This document shows, piece by piece, positions 16,826-23,969 of a DNA stretch of 34,395 nucleotides; position 1 is the stretch's first letter; each line of letters opens with the position of its first letter. The stretch lies in contig LOEW01000278.1 in the NCBI GenBank assembly GCA_001516045.1, positions 1-34,395 on the forward strand. The letters run 5' to 3'. The translations under genes and the position numbers were made by a program. A model generated the notes under the pieces. It made no database searches and had not been told where the DNA came from. It saw only the letters and a list, made by a program, of their open reading frames with translations. Source of the DNA: Desulfosporosinus sp. BRH_c37. GTDB taxonomy: Bacteria > Bacillota > Desulfitobacteriia > Desulfitobacteriales > Desulfitobacteriaceae.

Positions 16826-16852
16826 ACACCTGTCTAACTAGTCGACAGGTGT
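16826..16852. repeat. 9-bp perfect hairpin beside the IS605 relic
   Basis: ACACCTGTC and GACAGGTGT are exact complements separated by nine bases. There is no T tract on either side, so it is not an obvious terminator. It lies 20 bp left of the IS605 right-end-like sequence and might be a remnant of the element's left end or an operator for the sigma-54 activator. Confidence 0.5.
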
Positions 16853-16871
16853 TTAGCAATCCAGTGAAGGA

Positions 16872-17110
16872 GTGAACTCGTTCAACTAAAGTTGAACATC
16901 GAGTCTTCGGTGGGGGATTCTACCTCCTTCGCCGCCAAGTGTTTCTATTGGGAAAGGCGGCTCGGCGATACTAATCCTCAGCGCTTAGTATTCGTTGATA
17001 GCCGTGCGCTATCGGCGATACTGTCCACCGGAAAATATCGTCACCGGAGACTATCGTCACCGAAGCAGAATAAGGTATATCACTCCCACTTGTAGAAGTG
17101 GGAGTCTTAC
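16872..17110 (+). ncRNA. Free-standing IS605 right end / omega-RNA-like element
   Basis: This copy shares its first 69 bases almost exactly with the relic in the MutL-like gene and again ends with a terminal hairpin, CTCCCACTT-GTAG-AAGTGGGAG, then TCTTAC. Other foldable parts are GTTCAACT-AA-AGTTGAAC, ATACTAA...TTAGTAT, and GATAGC-CGTGC-GCTATC; TCGGCGATACT occurs twice (16962, 17012) and TATCGTCACCG twice (about 17036, 17053). There is no tnpA or tnpB. In IS605 elements such a region makes the guide RNA of TnpB, with the guide read from bases just beyond the right end, here GATTTGGATAAGGG, next to the activator gene stop. RNA identity is inferred. Confidence 0.6.
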
Positions 17111-17126
17111 GATTTGGATAAGGGAC

Positions 17127-18878
17127 TTATTTCATATTGAATTTTTTCATTTTATAATACAAGGTGCTGCGCGGGACTCCTAATTTCCTGGCTGTTTTTG
17201 ATTTATCCCCGCTACAACCTTCAAGGGCCTGGAGGATGATTTCCCGTTCTGCACGGTCAGTGATGTCAGTGAGGGTAGAATTCGGGTCAGAGATCGCTTG
17301 CGAATATTTTTGGAATCGAATAGCTTCCGGTAGGTGATCCTCTAAAATCAAATCATCCTCAGCGAGGATGACCATGCGTTCCACCACATTACGCAGTTCA
17401 CGTACATTTCCTGGCCAGGGATAATTGAGCATAGACGGCATCACTTCTGGAGCCATCTGAACAAGATCACGTCCTTGTTGCAAACAAAATTCGCTGATAA
17501 AAAGATAAATCAGATCCAGAATATCCTCTTTACGCTGGCGTAGTGGAGGAATTTCTATACCAACGACATTAATTCGGTAATAGAGGTCTTTCCTGAAAGA
17601 ACCTTCGCTAATCATTTGTTCTAGGTCCCGATGAGTAGCAGCTATGACACGCACATCAACTTCCACAAGGTCATTACCTCCGACCCGATAAAAGCACTTA
17701 TTTTGGAGGACCCTGAGAAGCTTTACCTGCATTTCTAACGGCATTTCCCCGATCTCATCTAGAAAAATCGTTCCCCTATGGGCAGCTTCAAATTTGCCCT
17801 GTCGCCCTTGGCGGTCGGCCCCAGTAAAAGCTCCAGGCTGGTAACCGAATAACTCGCTTTCAAAAAGGGTAGCAGGAATAGCCCCACAGTTAATAACCAC
17901 AAAAGGGTAGTTGTGTCGAGAACTTTCCTCGTGAATCGCCTCCGCGAACAGCTCTTTTCCAGTACCGCTCTCCCCACGAATCATCACGGCTGCATTTGTA
18001 TTTGCCACCCGTCGAGCCAGACTAACGGTTTTCTGAAGTCCTTTGCTCAACCCAGCAATTTTTCCAAATGCATTGTTTGGGCGGTGTATCTTAGTGATCT
18101 CCTTCTTAAGCTGCCGCACTTCTGAACTAGCCTTGGAAAGTTCATTGTGCAAAAGAACGATTTCCGTTATATCTCTCTCCGCGCAGACGCTGCCAATGAC
18201 CTCGTCCCCGCTGGTAATTGACGAAGCATTGATCAAGACATGAGTTCCTGGGAGAGGTTGATGATAATTTTCTCTAATTATTTTCTTTTTCGGCAGATCT
18301 GTATTAATGACATGGGTAACTACTAAGCTGGAAAAGAAGTTCTGGATATCTTCTCCAACGATGGTTTTCCCTGTGATCCCATAAAGATCTTCCGCTTTTT
18401 TGTTCCAACCGATTACCGTGTTGTTTTGATCGATGACAGTGACCGCATCATTCACTGTATCCATAAGAATCGACATAGAGCTGCTCAACCGCCTGATTTC
18501 CTTCCACATTAATGTGGTCAACGTGGACGGATCAATAACCCCTTGGGGAACATTGCCCGGATCCAGAAGGACCACGGTTTCTCCCGGATGGAATTTGATA
18601 GCGTCAATTAAATCCTGGAAGGTTCCGGAAAGGGGGAAAGAAAAACCTAATAGGGGCCGTTCCTGACTCGCTTTTGATGGAAATATCACCTGCCAGACTT
18701 CAGCAGAGTCCGATTGAAGTAACGCGAACGGTTCATGCTCCATTTTGACATAGCTTTCCCGCCATTCTATTGCAGATTTAATCGTTGTTACTGGTTTAAG
18801 CATCACATCTTCTAGTTTCCAAACATCACTGAAAGCTCTAAACAACACGTTACCTCCAATCGAGAAGTCTATTCTCAT
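17127..18878 (-). CDS. Sigma-54-dependent transcriptional activator (PAS-AAA-Fis)
   Basis: About 583 residues. An N-terminal domain of roughly 120 residues has no family I can name; it may be CBS-like. It is followed by a PAS domain (SMSILMDTVNDAVTVIDQNN, GWNKKAEDLYGITGKTIVGE), a short coiled linker, the AAA+ domain with Walker A GESGTGKE, the sigma-54 contact loop GAFTGA, Walker B GTIFLDEIGEM and the arginine region FRKDLYYRINVV, then a Fis-type helix-turn-helix (GDKSKTARKLGVPRSTLYYK). All ATPase and sigma-contact motifs are intact. ATG at 18878 has AGGTG 7 bases upstream; the longer frame from 18926 would start within the palindrome. It lies just upstream of the dehydrogenase operon with its sigma-54 promoter, so it probably activates that operon when the PAS or N-terminal domain senses substrate. 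Confidence 0.92.
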   Translation of the reverse strand: MRIDFSIGGNVLFRAFSDVWKLEDVMLKPVTTIKSAIEWRESYVKMEHEPFALLQSDSAEVWQVIFPSKASQERPLLGFSFPLSGTFQDLIDAIKFHPGETVVLLDPGNVPQGVIDPSTLTTLMWKEIRRLSSSMSILMDTVNDAVTVIDQNNTVIGWNKKAEDLYGITGKTIVGEDIQNFFSSLVVTHVINTDLPKKKIIRENYHQPLPGTHVLINASSITSGDEVIGSVCAERDITEIVLLHNELSKASSEVRQLKKEITKIHRPNNAFGKIAGLSKGLQKTVSLARRVANTNAAVMIRGESGTGKELFAEAIHEESSRHNYPFVVINCGAIPATLFESELFGYQPGAFTGADRQGRQGKFEAAHRGTIFLDEIGEMPLEMQVKLLRVLQNKCFYRVGGNDLVEVDVRVIAATHRDLEQMISEGSFRKDLYYRINVVGIEIPPLRQRKEDILDLIYLFISEFCLQQGRDLVQMAPEVMPSMLNYPWPGNVRELRNVVERMVILAEDDLILEDHLPEAIRFQKYSQAISDPNSTLTDITDRAEREIILQALEGCSGDKSKTARKLGVPRSTLYYKMKKFNMK

Positions 18879-18894
18879 TGCCAAACACCTGAAA

Positions 18895-18927
18895 AGTGCA
18901 ATTGAACTAATACTGTTCAATTGCACT
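18895..18927. promoter_or_regulatory. 33-bp perfect palindrome upstream of the activator gene
   Basis: AGTGCAATTGAAC and GTTCAATTGCACT are exact 13-bp complements around a 7-base centre. On the minus strand a TATAAT lies a few bases upstream (about 18932-18937), so the palindrome covers the expected start point and the 5' leader, ending 17 bp before the start codon. This position suggests an operator for autoregulation by the encoded activator or another dimeric regulator. An RNA hairpin in the leader is also possible. Confidence 0.65.
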
Positions 18928-18965
18928 AATTATAGCATTATTATAAGTTAAATACTCCTAGAGCG

Positions 18966-18989
18966 AAAAGTGCCCTGTCAGCCACTTTT
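18966..18989 (-). terminator. Possible weak terminator after the tautomerase gene
   Basis: AAAAGTG and CACTTTT form a 7-bp stem with a 10-nt loop just beyond the tautomerase stop. On the minus strand the tail after the stem is short of T, so the call is weak. Confidence 0.35.
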
Positions 18990-19000
18990 AGTCTTACCAA

Positions 19001-19204
19001 CTACTTATTCGCTCTTTCTGCCAACACTTTACTAAGTACTTTCCCTCCTGTACCCCAGTTATCCATTTCGTTTTCTTTGATGAGCACGACAAAGGCATCT
19101 TCTGGAATGCCAAGCGTTTCACTAGCCACTCTAGTAAACTCACTAATAAGTTTCTCTTTTTTCTCTTTGTCAATCTTACCACCTTCAAGTTTAATAAAAG
19201 GCAT
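19001..19204 (-). CDS. 4-oxalocrotonate tautomerase family protein
   Basis: A 67-residue protein starting MPFIKLEGG, so the catalytic proline would be exposed as residue 1 after methionine removal. GKIDKEKKEKLISEFTRVAS, then IPEDAFVVLIKENEMDNWGTGGK match the small tautomerases (beta-alpha-beta subunits that assemble into hexamers). The family isomerises 2-hydroxymuconate-type enols; the true substrate here is unknown. GAGGAGGG lies 8 bases before the ATG. It sits between the activator gene and the toroid protein, possibly expressed alone. Confidence 0.9.
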   Translation of the reverse strand: MPFIKLEGGKIDKEKKEKLISEFTRVASETLGIPEDAFVVLIKENEMDNWGTGGKVLSKVLAERANK

Positions 19205-19310
19205 TGTTAACCCTCCTCTAAGATCTTTTCTCTGTGCAAATCGGTAACATTATTATTATACTCATTTAGCAAAAGTTAATATTAAGAATAGCCCTTCCGA
19301 AGTCCCCGGT

Positions 19311-20222
19311 TTAAACATTAAAATATCTAAGGATTCGTAACGCCCTAAGAGTATTCCATCTACTCGGTTCACCTACCTCCTCCATTTCAAAAAGGACTTC
19401 CCCAGCGTATCTGATCTGCATGGGCCAAGTTCCATCCGCACTTTGTTGTTTTTTAATGACATCAATAGCTTCTTCCATTCTCGGATCATAAGGAACATCT
19501 GCACGATGAAAATAATCAAGAGCCCTAAGCACATCATAACGCCATCTCATAGGGTAGGATAACATAAGCATCTTGTTATCAATGATTTCTCCTGTTTTAT
19601 CTGATTTAAATAGTCTATGCTGCAAAATGAATTCTCTAGATCTCGTCTCGACTTCTTGTAATTCTGCTAATCGATACTTATATCCGTTCTTCGAATACTC
19701 AAGAATCCCCTCAATAACCGATATTGTGGAATGCAATGAACTATGGACTGCACCTTTTCTGTTCAATCTACAATTAAAACCGCCGTCATTCATATGCTGA
19801 GACAAAATGAAATCAACAATCGAATTTAAATTTTGCTCCTTTACACCAAAATATGAAGCATAATTTAAAACCATTCCATTAATACAAACATCACTTTGTT
19901 TTAAACTACTAGATGGATTTATTCCACCATCTGAACCTTTTTCATATTTAAATATTGCAGTAAGAGCTTCCTTAATCTCTCTAATATCTGGAGAGATACA
20001 AATATTTTTTAAATCGAATAGAATATAATGCGTATTTATCCATTTAGGTTTATAAAATTGCCGTCCCGAATTTAAAAATTGTTTTCCCCAGCCTTCAAAT
20101 TGAATGCGAGTTTTAAGTGCGTCTAAAACCTCTGTGTCAGATTCCAGTAGATCCCTGTGTGTTTGATATTGTATAACAACATCGCCTTGCAAAAGCCAGT
20201 TAAATACTTTGTTTGTTGTCAT
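19311..20222 (-). CDS. Alpha/alpha-toroid protein (prenyltransferase/squalene-oxidase-repeat-like)
   Basis: About 303 residues built from helical-hairpin repeats resembling prenyltransferase/terpene-cyclase-type toroids: SDGGINPSSSLKQSDVCING, MNDGGFNCRLNRKGAVHSSL, then SADGTWPMQIRYAG, each with the DGG/DGxW turn, and a final WNTLRALRILRY. No catalytic DxDD or zinc-ligand set is evident, so the function is unknown; such proteins are common hypotheticals in Firmicutes. ATG at 20222 is preferred over 20237 because GGGAG lies 8 bases upstream. It appears AT-richer than its neighbours by eye and stands alone between larger clusters. Confidence 0.7.
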   Translation of the reverse strand: MTTNKVFNWLLQGDVVIQYQTHRDLLESDTEVLDALKTRIQFEGWGKQFLNSGRQFYKPKWINTHYILFDLKNICISPDIREIKEALTAIFKYEKGSDGGINPSSSLKQSDVCINGMVLNYASYFGVKEQNLNSIVDFILSQHMNDGGFNCRLNRKGAVHSSLHSTISVIEGILEYSKNGYKYRLAELQEVETRSREFILQHRLFKSDKTGEIIDNKMLMLSYPMRWRYDVLRALDYFHRADVPYDPRMEEAIDVIKKQQSADGTWPMQIRYAGEVLFEMEEVGEPSRWNTLRALRILRYFNV

Positions 20223-20237
20223 CTCTTTAACTCCCAT

Positions 20238-20659
20238 CTTATTTAGATATTTTCCTCAATTAGATGCACATACGGAGCAGCTCTCAAATATACAATTCCG
20301 CCGTTGTCAGTTGTTTAGAGATCTGACCCTCAAACAACAACTGCTAGCGGTTTCCCGAGAGTAATCCCATGGTTCGTCACACTGATAGTAGTGCCAATAA
20401 TCGATTACTATATACTTTTCTATATAAACCTTCTAATTCCTTTAAGAATGCCCGTTCAAGTGCAATTTTATTAGATAGATAAATAAAAAGTGGAGGCGTT
20501 CATGTGGGTCTACCCATCAATCGAATATACAAAAAGAGGGCAGTGAGACCATTGATATGGTTTCGACTGCCTCTGTGCTGATAACATCAAGCTTAATTCT
20601 GTAGGTTTGCCCCTTCATCATAATTCGAATCATGGTTTAAAAGCTATACTTGAGATCAA
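20238..20659. other. Intergenic region between livF and the toroid gene
   Basis: I see no supported gene. It contains the livF terminator (listed separately), an imperfect hairpin around GTTGTTT...AAACAAC near 20307-20338, and a 14-codon frame at about 20504 with a GGAGG-like site that is too short to call. The promoter of the toroid gene should lie at its left end. Confidence 0.5.
20535..20574 (-). terminator. Intrinsic terminator of the Liv/reductase operon
   Basis: On the minus strand AGAGGCAGTCGAAACCAT and ATGGTCTCACTGCCCTCT form a long stem with a few mismatches and a short loop, followed by TTTTTG. It lies about 85 bp beyond the livF stop and ends the transport and reductase operon. 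Confidence 0.85.
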
Positions 20660-21376
20660 TTAGTTCGCTTTTCTCTTACCAAAATAAGCTTTTAAAACAG
20701 CCTCATCATTAATTAAGTCGGCAGCTTTAGCATCCATAACGACCCGACCTAACTCCATGACGTAACCACGATCAGCTATCCGTAAAGCCTGAGCAGCATT
20801 TTGTTCGATCAACAAGATCGTTATCCCCTGTCTTTTCAGCTCGCCAATAATATTGAATATCTCTCGTACAACCAGCGGTGCAAGACCTAAAGACGGTTCA
20901 TCAAGCAGAAGTAAGGTCGGTCTGCTCAGTATAGCCCTTCCTATGGCCAACATTTGCTGTTCTCCACCGGAAAGCGTACCTCCGTGTTGATGAAGCCGCT
21001 CTCGAAGACGGGGAAATCGATCCAAAACCGTCTCCAACTCTCTTTTAACCACTTTATGATCTTTCCTGCGGTAAGCTCCCATTAGTAGATTTTCGTACAC
21101 AGTCATTCCTTTGAAAATTCCTCTGCCTTCACAAACGTGAATCACGCCTTGGATAAAAATTTCATGGGGCTTCTTATTTCTAATATTTTTCTCTTTAAAA
21201 CATATATCACCTTTACTTGGAGAGAGCAATCCGGAAATAGACTTGAGCAGAGTTGTCTTTCCAGCACCGTTGGCACCGACAAGGGCAACAATCTCACCTT
21301 CTTGTACCTGGAGATTGACCCCACGCAAAGCATTAATCGAACCATAGGCAACATGCAGGTCTTTTATAGCTAACAC
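20660..21376 (-). CDS. livF: Branched-chain-amino-acid-type ABC transporter ATP-binding protein LivF
   Basis: A 238-residue ATPase: Walker A GANGAGKTTLLKS, Q-loop region, signature LSGGEQQML, Walker B LLLLDEPSLGLAP and the switch histidine replaced in the usual LivF context ILLIEQNAAQAL (Q). It starts at GTG 21376 after AGGGAGA. It pairs with LivG to power a HAAT-family importer. The gene is the last of the operon, separated from livG by 141 bp, a wider gap than between the other genes. Given the neighbours, the substrate is more likely an aromatic or other organic acid than leucine (inference). Confidence 0.9.
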   Translation of the reverse strand: MLAIKDLHVAYGSINALRGVNLQVQEGEIVALVGANGAGKTTLLKSISGLLSPSKGDICFKEKNIRNKKPHEIFIQGVIHVCEGRGIFKGMTVYENLLMGAYRRKDHKVVKRELETVLDRFPRLRERLHQHGGTLSGGEQQMLAIGRAILSRPTLLLLDEPSLGLAPLVVREIFNIIGELKRQGITILLIEQNAAQALRIADRGYVMELGRVVMDAKAADLINDEAVLKAYFGKRKAN

Positions 21377-21403
21377 GGCTCTCCCTACCTTCGTATTTAA
21401 AAG

Positions 21404-21508
21404 TTATTTCGAAAACTCCCGATGCTTAGAATCACTGGATTTTAAAGCTCGTGGGATTTTCATTTGGATGAGGTTTATTCCCATACCGGGAGGTAGGTCA
21501 ACTAACAT
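21404..21508 (-). CDS. Small open frame between livG and livF, uncertain
   Basis: A 34-codon frame, ATG at 21508 to TAA at 21404 (MLVDLPPGMGINLIQMKI at its start), fills most of the livG-livF gap. There is no convincing ribosome site and I recognise no family. It may be chance or a remnant; a wide gap in an otherwise tight operon is the only reason to list it. Confidence 0.2.
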   Translation of the reverse strand: MLVDLPPGMGINLIQMKIPRALKSSDSKHREFSK

Positions 21509-21517
21509 TAGGGGAAC

Positions 21518-22249
21518 TTATTTCCCAAGATATGCTTCAATAACCTCAGGATTGTTCCTTACTTCATCACCCGTACCATCAGCAATTTTCATGCCGAAGT
21601 TAAGCACTGTTATCCTGTCACATAGGCCCATGATAAAGGACATATCGTGTTCTATGACAACAACCGTGCAACCTTCTCCCCGGATCCTAGCGATATCCTC
21701 AGCCAACATTTCTGTTTCTTGTTCATTCATTCCAGCTGCCGGTTCATCCAATAAGAGCAACTTCGGTTCAGTCGCCAAAGCACGAGCAATCTCTAAGCTA
21801 CGCTGTAATCCGTAAGGCAACTCTAAAGCAAATGTTTCCTTGTACGGAGATAACTTAAAGAAGTCCAGAAGTTCATCAACATTTTTCTTCGCTCTTCTTA
21901 TATTCTTAGTAGAATGATTCTTCCATCCAGTGATTCGTTGGTTCAATTGACCAGACATGACCGACTCGGAGACAGTCATTCCCGGTAAAAGCCGGATGTT
22001 CTGGAAGGTACGGGCAATACCCTGCCTTGCTATCTGGTAAGGCTTATTAGAAGAAATGTCTCCTTCCCGAAAAAACATCTCGCCACTTGTAGGGTGCGCA
22101 AATCCAGTAATAAGATTAAAGAGAGTAGTTTTCCCTGCTCCATTTGGGCCAATAACTCCATGAATTTGTCCTTCTTCTACTTCTAGATTAAGACTTTGAA
22201 TTGCTTTCAAACCGCCAAAGTTCTTTGTTACGTTTGTTAATGTAAGCAA
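21518..22249 (-). CDS. livG: Branched-chain-amino-acid-type ABC transporter ATP-binding protein LivG
   Basis: A 243-residue ATPase: Walker A GPNGAGKTTLFNL, Q-loop in ARTFQNIRLLPGMTV, a signature-like ELPYGLQRSLEIARAL (variant of LSGGQ, typical of LivG), Walker B LLLLDEPAAGMN and the switch histidine in VVVIEHDMSF. The TTG start at 22249 has GGTGGG 8 bases upstream and lies 62 bp inside the end of livM, a long overlap for this family. It partners LivF. Confidence 0.9.
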   Translation of the reverse strand: MLTLTNVTKNFGGLKAIQSLNLEVEEGQIHGVIGPNGAGKTTLFNLITGFAHPTSGEMFFREGDISSNKPYQIARQGIARTFQNIRLLPGMTVSESVMSGQLNQRITGWKNHSTKNIRRAKKNVDELLDFFKLSPYKETFALELPYGLQRSLEIARALATEPKLLLLDEPAAGMNEQETEMLAEDIARIRGEGCTVVVIEHDMSFIMGLCDRITVLNFGMKIADGTGDEVRNNPEVIEAYLGK

Positions 22250-23075
22250 AACCTCGTCCCACCTTTCTCAACAACCGTTTAGTAATAATACCCTGTGGCC
22301 TTACTGCCATCATGAATATCAAGACCAGACCATAAATTACCATTCTCCATTGATCTAAACCCCTAAAATATTCCGGAAGCAAAGTAAGTATTAAAGTCCC
22401 TAAAACTACTCCCCACATACTTTCCATACCACCAAAGACAACAAAAATAAGAAGAAAAACTGATTGATTGTAGTTAAAAGAGTGTGGATCAATAAAAAAC
22501 ATAAAGTGGGCATATAACGCACCGCCTAAAGCTGTCATCATACCTCCAAGACTGAAAGCCAGCACCTTTAAACGCACTGTATTTAAACCTAAAGCCTCTG
22601 CTACCATTTCATCCGCTGCTACAGTCTGAAATGCCCTGCCTAAAGGAGAACGCATCAGTATCCCAACCGCAATTAGACAAAACAAGAGAGTTAAATAGAC
22701 AATACCGACGGTTGTACCCTTCATTCCGCCAAAACCAGCCACGCCCCCTGTATACTCAAATGTACTGAAAAAGACACGAACTAATTCGCCTAACCCTAGA
22801 GTAAGAACTGACAAATATATTCCCCGAGTCCGTAAAGCAGGGATGGCAAATATTGCTCCAAAAATACCAGCTGCCAAGGCCCCTACTATCACAGCAGCTA
22901 AAAACGGCCAGTGTAAATTTACCGTTAAGACAGCAGATATATAGGCCCCGATTCCGGCTAATGATGCATGACCAAGGGAAAACTGACCAGCTGAGACAGT
23001 AATAAAGAGTCCAAGCGCCATAATAATATTTATGCCAACTATTATTTGAAGGGCCGGAGAAGCGATTATATCCAT
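22188..23075 (-). CDS. livM: Branched-chain-amino-acid-type ABC transporter permease LivM
   Basis: About 295 residues with eight or so membrane helices. LivM features: FSLGHASLAGIGAYISAVL, the ALRTRGIYLSVLTLGLGELV segment (the EAA-like loop with TLG), SPLGRAFQTVAADEMVAEALG, and VFGGMESMWGVVLGTLILTLLPEYF. ATG at 23075, four bases after the livH stop, is preferred; TTG at 23093 overlaps livH. The C-terminal tail (NKRNKELWRFESNSKS) is encoded by DNA that also carries the start of livG. Confidence 0.9.
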   Translation of the reverse strand: MDIIASPALQIIVGINIIMALGLFITVSAGQFSLGHASLAGIGAYISAVLTVNLHWPFLAAVIVGALAAGIFGAIFAIPALRTRGIYLSVLTLGLGELVRVFFSTFEYTGGVAGFGGMKGTTVGIVYLTLLFCLIAVGILMRSPLGRAFQTVAADEMVAEALGLNTVRLKVLAFSLGGMMTALGGALYAHFMFFIDPHSFNYNQSVFLLIFVVFGGMESMWGVVLGTLILTLLPEYFRGLDQWRMVIYGLVLIFMMAVRPQGIITKRLLRKVGRGFAYINKRNKELWRFESNSKS

Positions 23076-23079
23076 GACA

Positions 23080-23952
23080 TCACGCCCTATCAACGTTAGT
23101 TTTAGATCCTAAGAGACCTGATGGCCTAAATACAAGGATAATGATTAAGAGTGTCCAAGGAATGGCATCAGAATAGGCCGCCCCCAGATAAGCACTAGCT
23201 AAAATCTCAAGCATCCCAACGAGTAAACCAGCAAGCATGGCTCCGTTGATATTCCCCAGACCCCCGATAATTACAACTGCTAGAGCCTTTAGCCCCACAG
23301 AAGTACCTATAAATGGACTGAGCTTTCCAATACGTAACCCAATAAATACCCCAGCTGCTCCGGCTAATAGGGCTGAAACGAAAAATGTGATCATCGTAAT
23401 TCGCGCTACATTGACTCCTTGCAATTGCGCAACCACAGGGTTTTCCGCAACAGCCCTCATAGCTCTACCCAGACTAGTTCTATTCACAAAAAGTGTCAAT
23501 CCCACCATTAAGAAGAGGGAAGCCCCTAAAATTAATAGTTGAACAGAAGATATTAACAAGGATCCTATCTGAAAATCCGGCAACTGAACTGTCGACGGGA
23601 AAACTTTAGGTTCTGAGCCAACATAGTTTACCATTAAATCACGGACTACAATACCAAAACCGATCGTACTTAATGCTGGAGCCAAGAAGTACGATCTTTT
23701 TACCGGTCGGAAACATAATAGTTCTAAAATTATCCCTATAAGCCCCGCGCCTATCATCGCTCCTAGGATGGCAAACGGCAAAGAAAGCTGTGCAACTGTC
23801 ACTACCATTAAACCGATAAAGCCACCTAACATGAAAATTTCACCGTGAGCTAGATTAATCAATCCTAAAACCCCAAAGACCAATGAGTAACCTAAGGCAA
23901 TCAACGCGTAGGTACTACCAAGCATTAAGCCATTTATTAACTGTTGCAGCAT
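23080..23952 (-). CDS. livH: Branched-chain-amino-acid-type ABC transporter permease LivH
   Basis: A 290-residue membrane protein with the family's LGSTYALIALGYSLVFGVLG start, LINLAHGEIFMLGGF, the TSLGRAMRAVAENPVVAQLQGVN cytoplasmic loop and AVVIIGGLGNINGAMLAGLLV. It forms the heterodimeric channel with LivM. It follows the molybdenum subunit gene by 17 bp, so transporter and enzyme genes share a transcript. The ATG has AAGGGGGGAAAAGT upstream. Confidence 0.92.
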   Translation of the reverse strand: MLQQLINGLMLGSTYALIALGYSLVFGVLGLINLAHGEIFMLGGFIGLMVVTVAQLSLPFAILGAMIGAGLIGIILELLCFRPVKRSYFLAPALSTIGFGIVVRDLMVNYVGSEPKVFPSTVQLPDFQIGSLLISSVQLLILGASLFLMVGLTLFVNRTSLGRAMRAVAENPVVAQLQGVNVARITMITFFVSALLAGAAGVFIGLRIGKLSPFIGTSVGLKALAVVIIGGLGNINGAMLAGLLVGMLEILASAYLGAAYSDAIPWTLLIIILVFRPSGLLGSKTNVDRA

Positions 23953-23969
23953 ACTTTTCCCCCCTTGCT

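Noticed and set aside
16962..17063. Short direct repeats (TCGGCGATACT, TATCGTCACCG) as a CRISPR array
   Set aside because: Only two copies each, irregular spacing and no cas genes; they belong to the structured IS605 right end.
16892..17095. A 67-codon plus-strand frame starting MNIESSVGDSTSFAAK
   Set aside because: It lies wholly in the IS605 right-end-like element, has no ribosome site, and only its first part is shared with the other copy; better read as RNA-coding or as a TnpB tail remnant.
18994..19188. A second minus-strand frame over the tautomerase gene
   Set aside because: It is a shifted reading of the same DNA; the frame at 19001-19204 has the catalytic proline and the strong ribosome site.
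20504..20548. A 14-codon frame with a GGAGG-like site as a leader peptide
   Set aside because: It overlaps the livF terminator on the other strand, has no regulated gene downstream, and is too short to support.
22268..22284. A third TetR operator inside livM
   Set aside because: It matches only 12 of 14 bases, lacks the left half symmetry and is fully explained as livM coding sequence; kept only as a remark.
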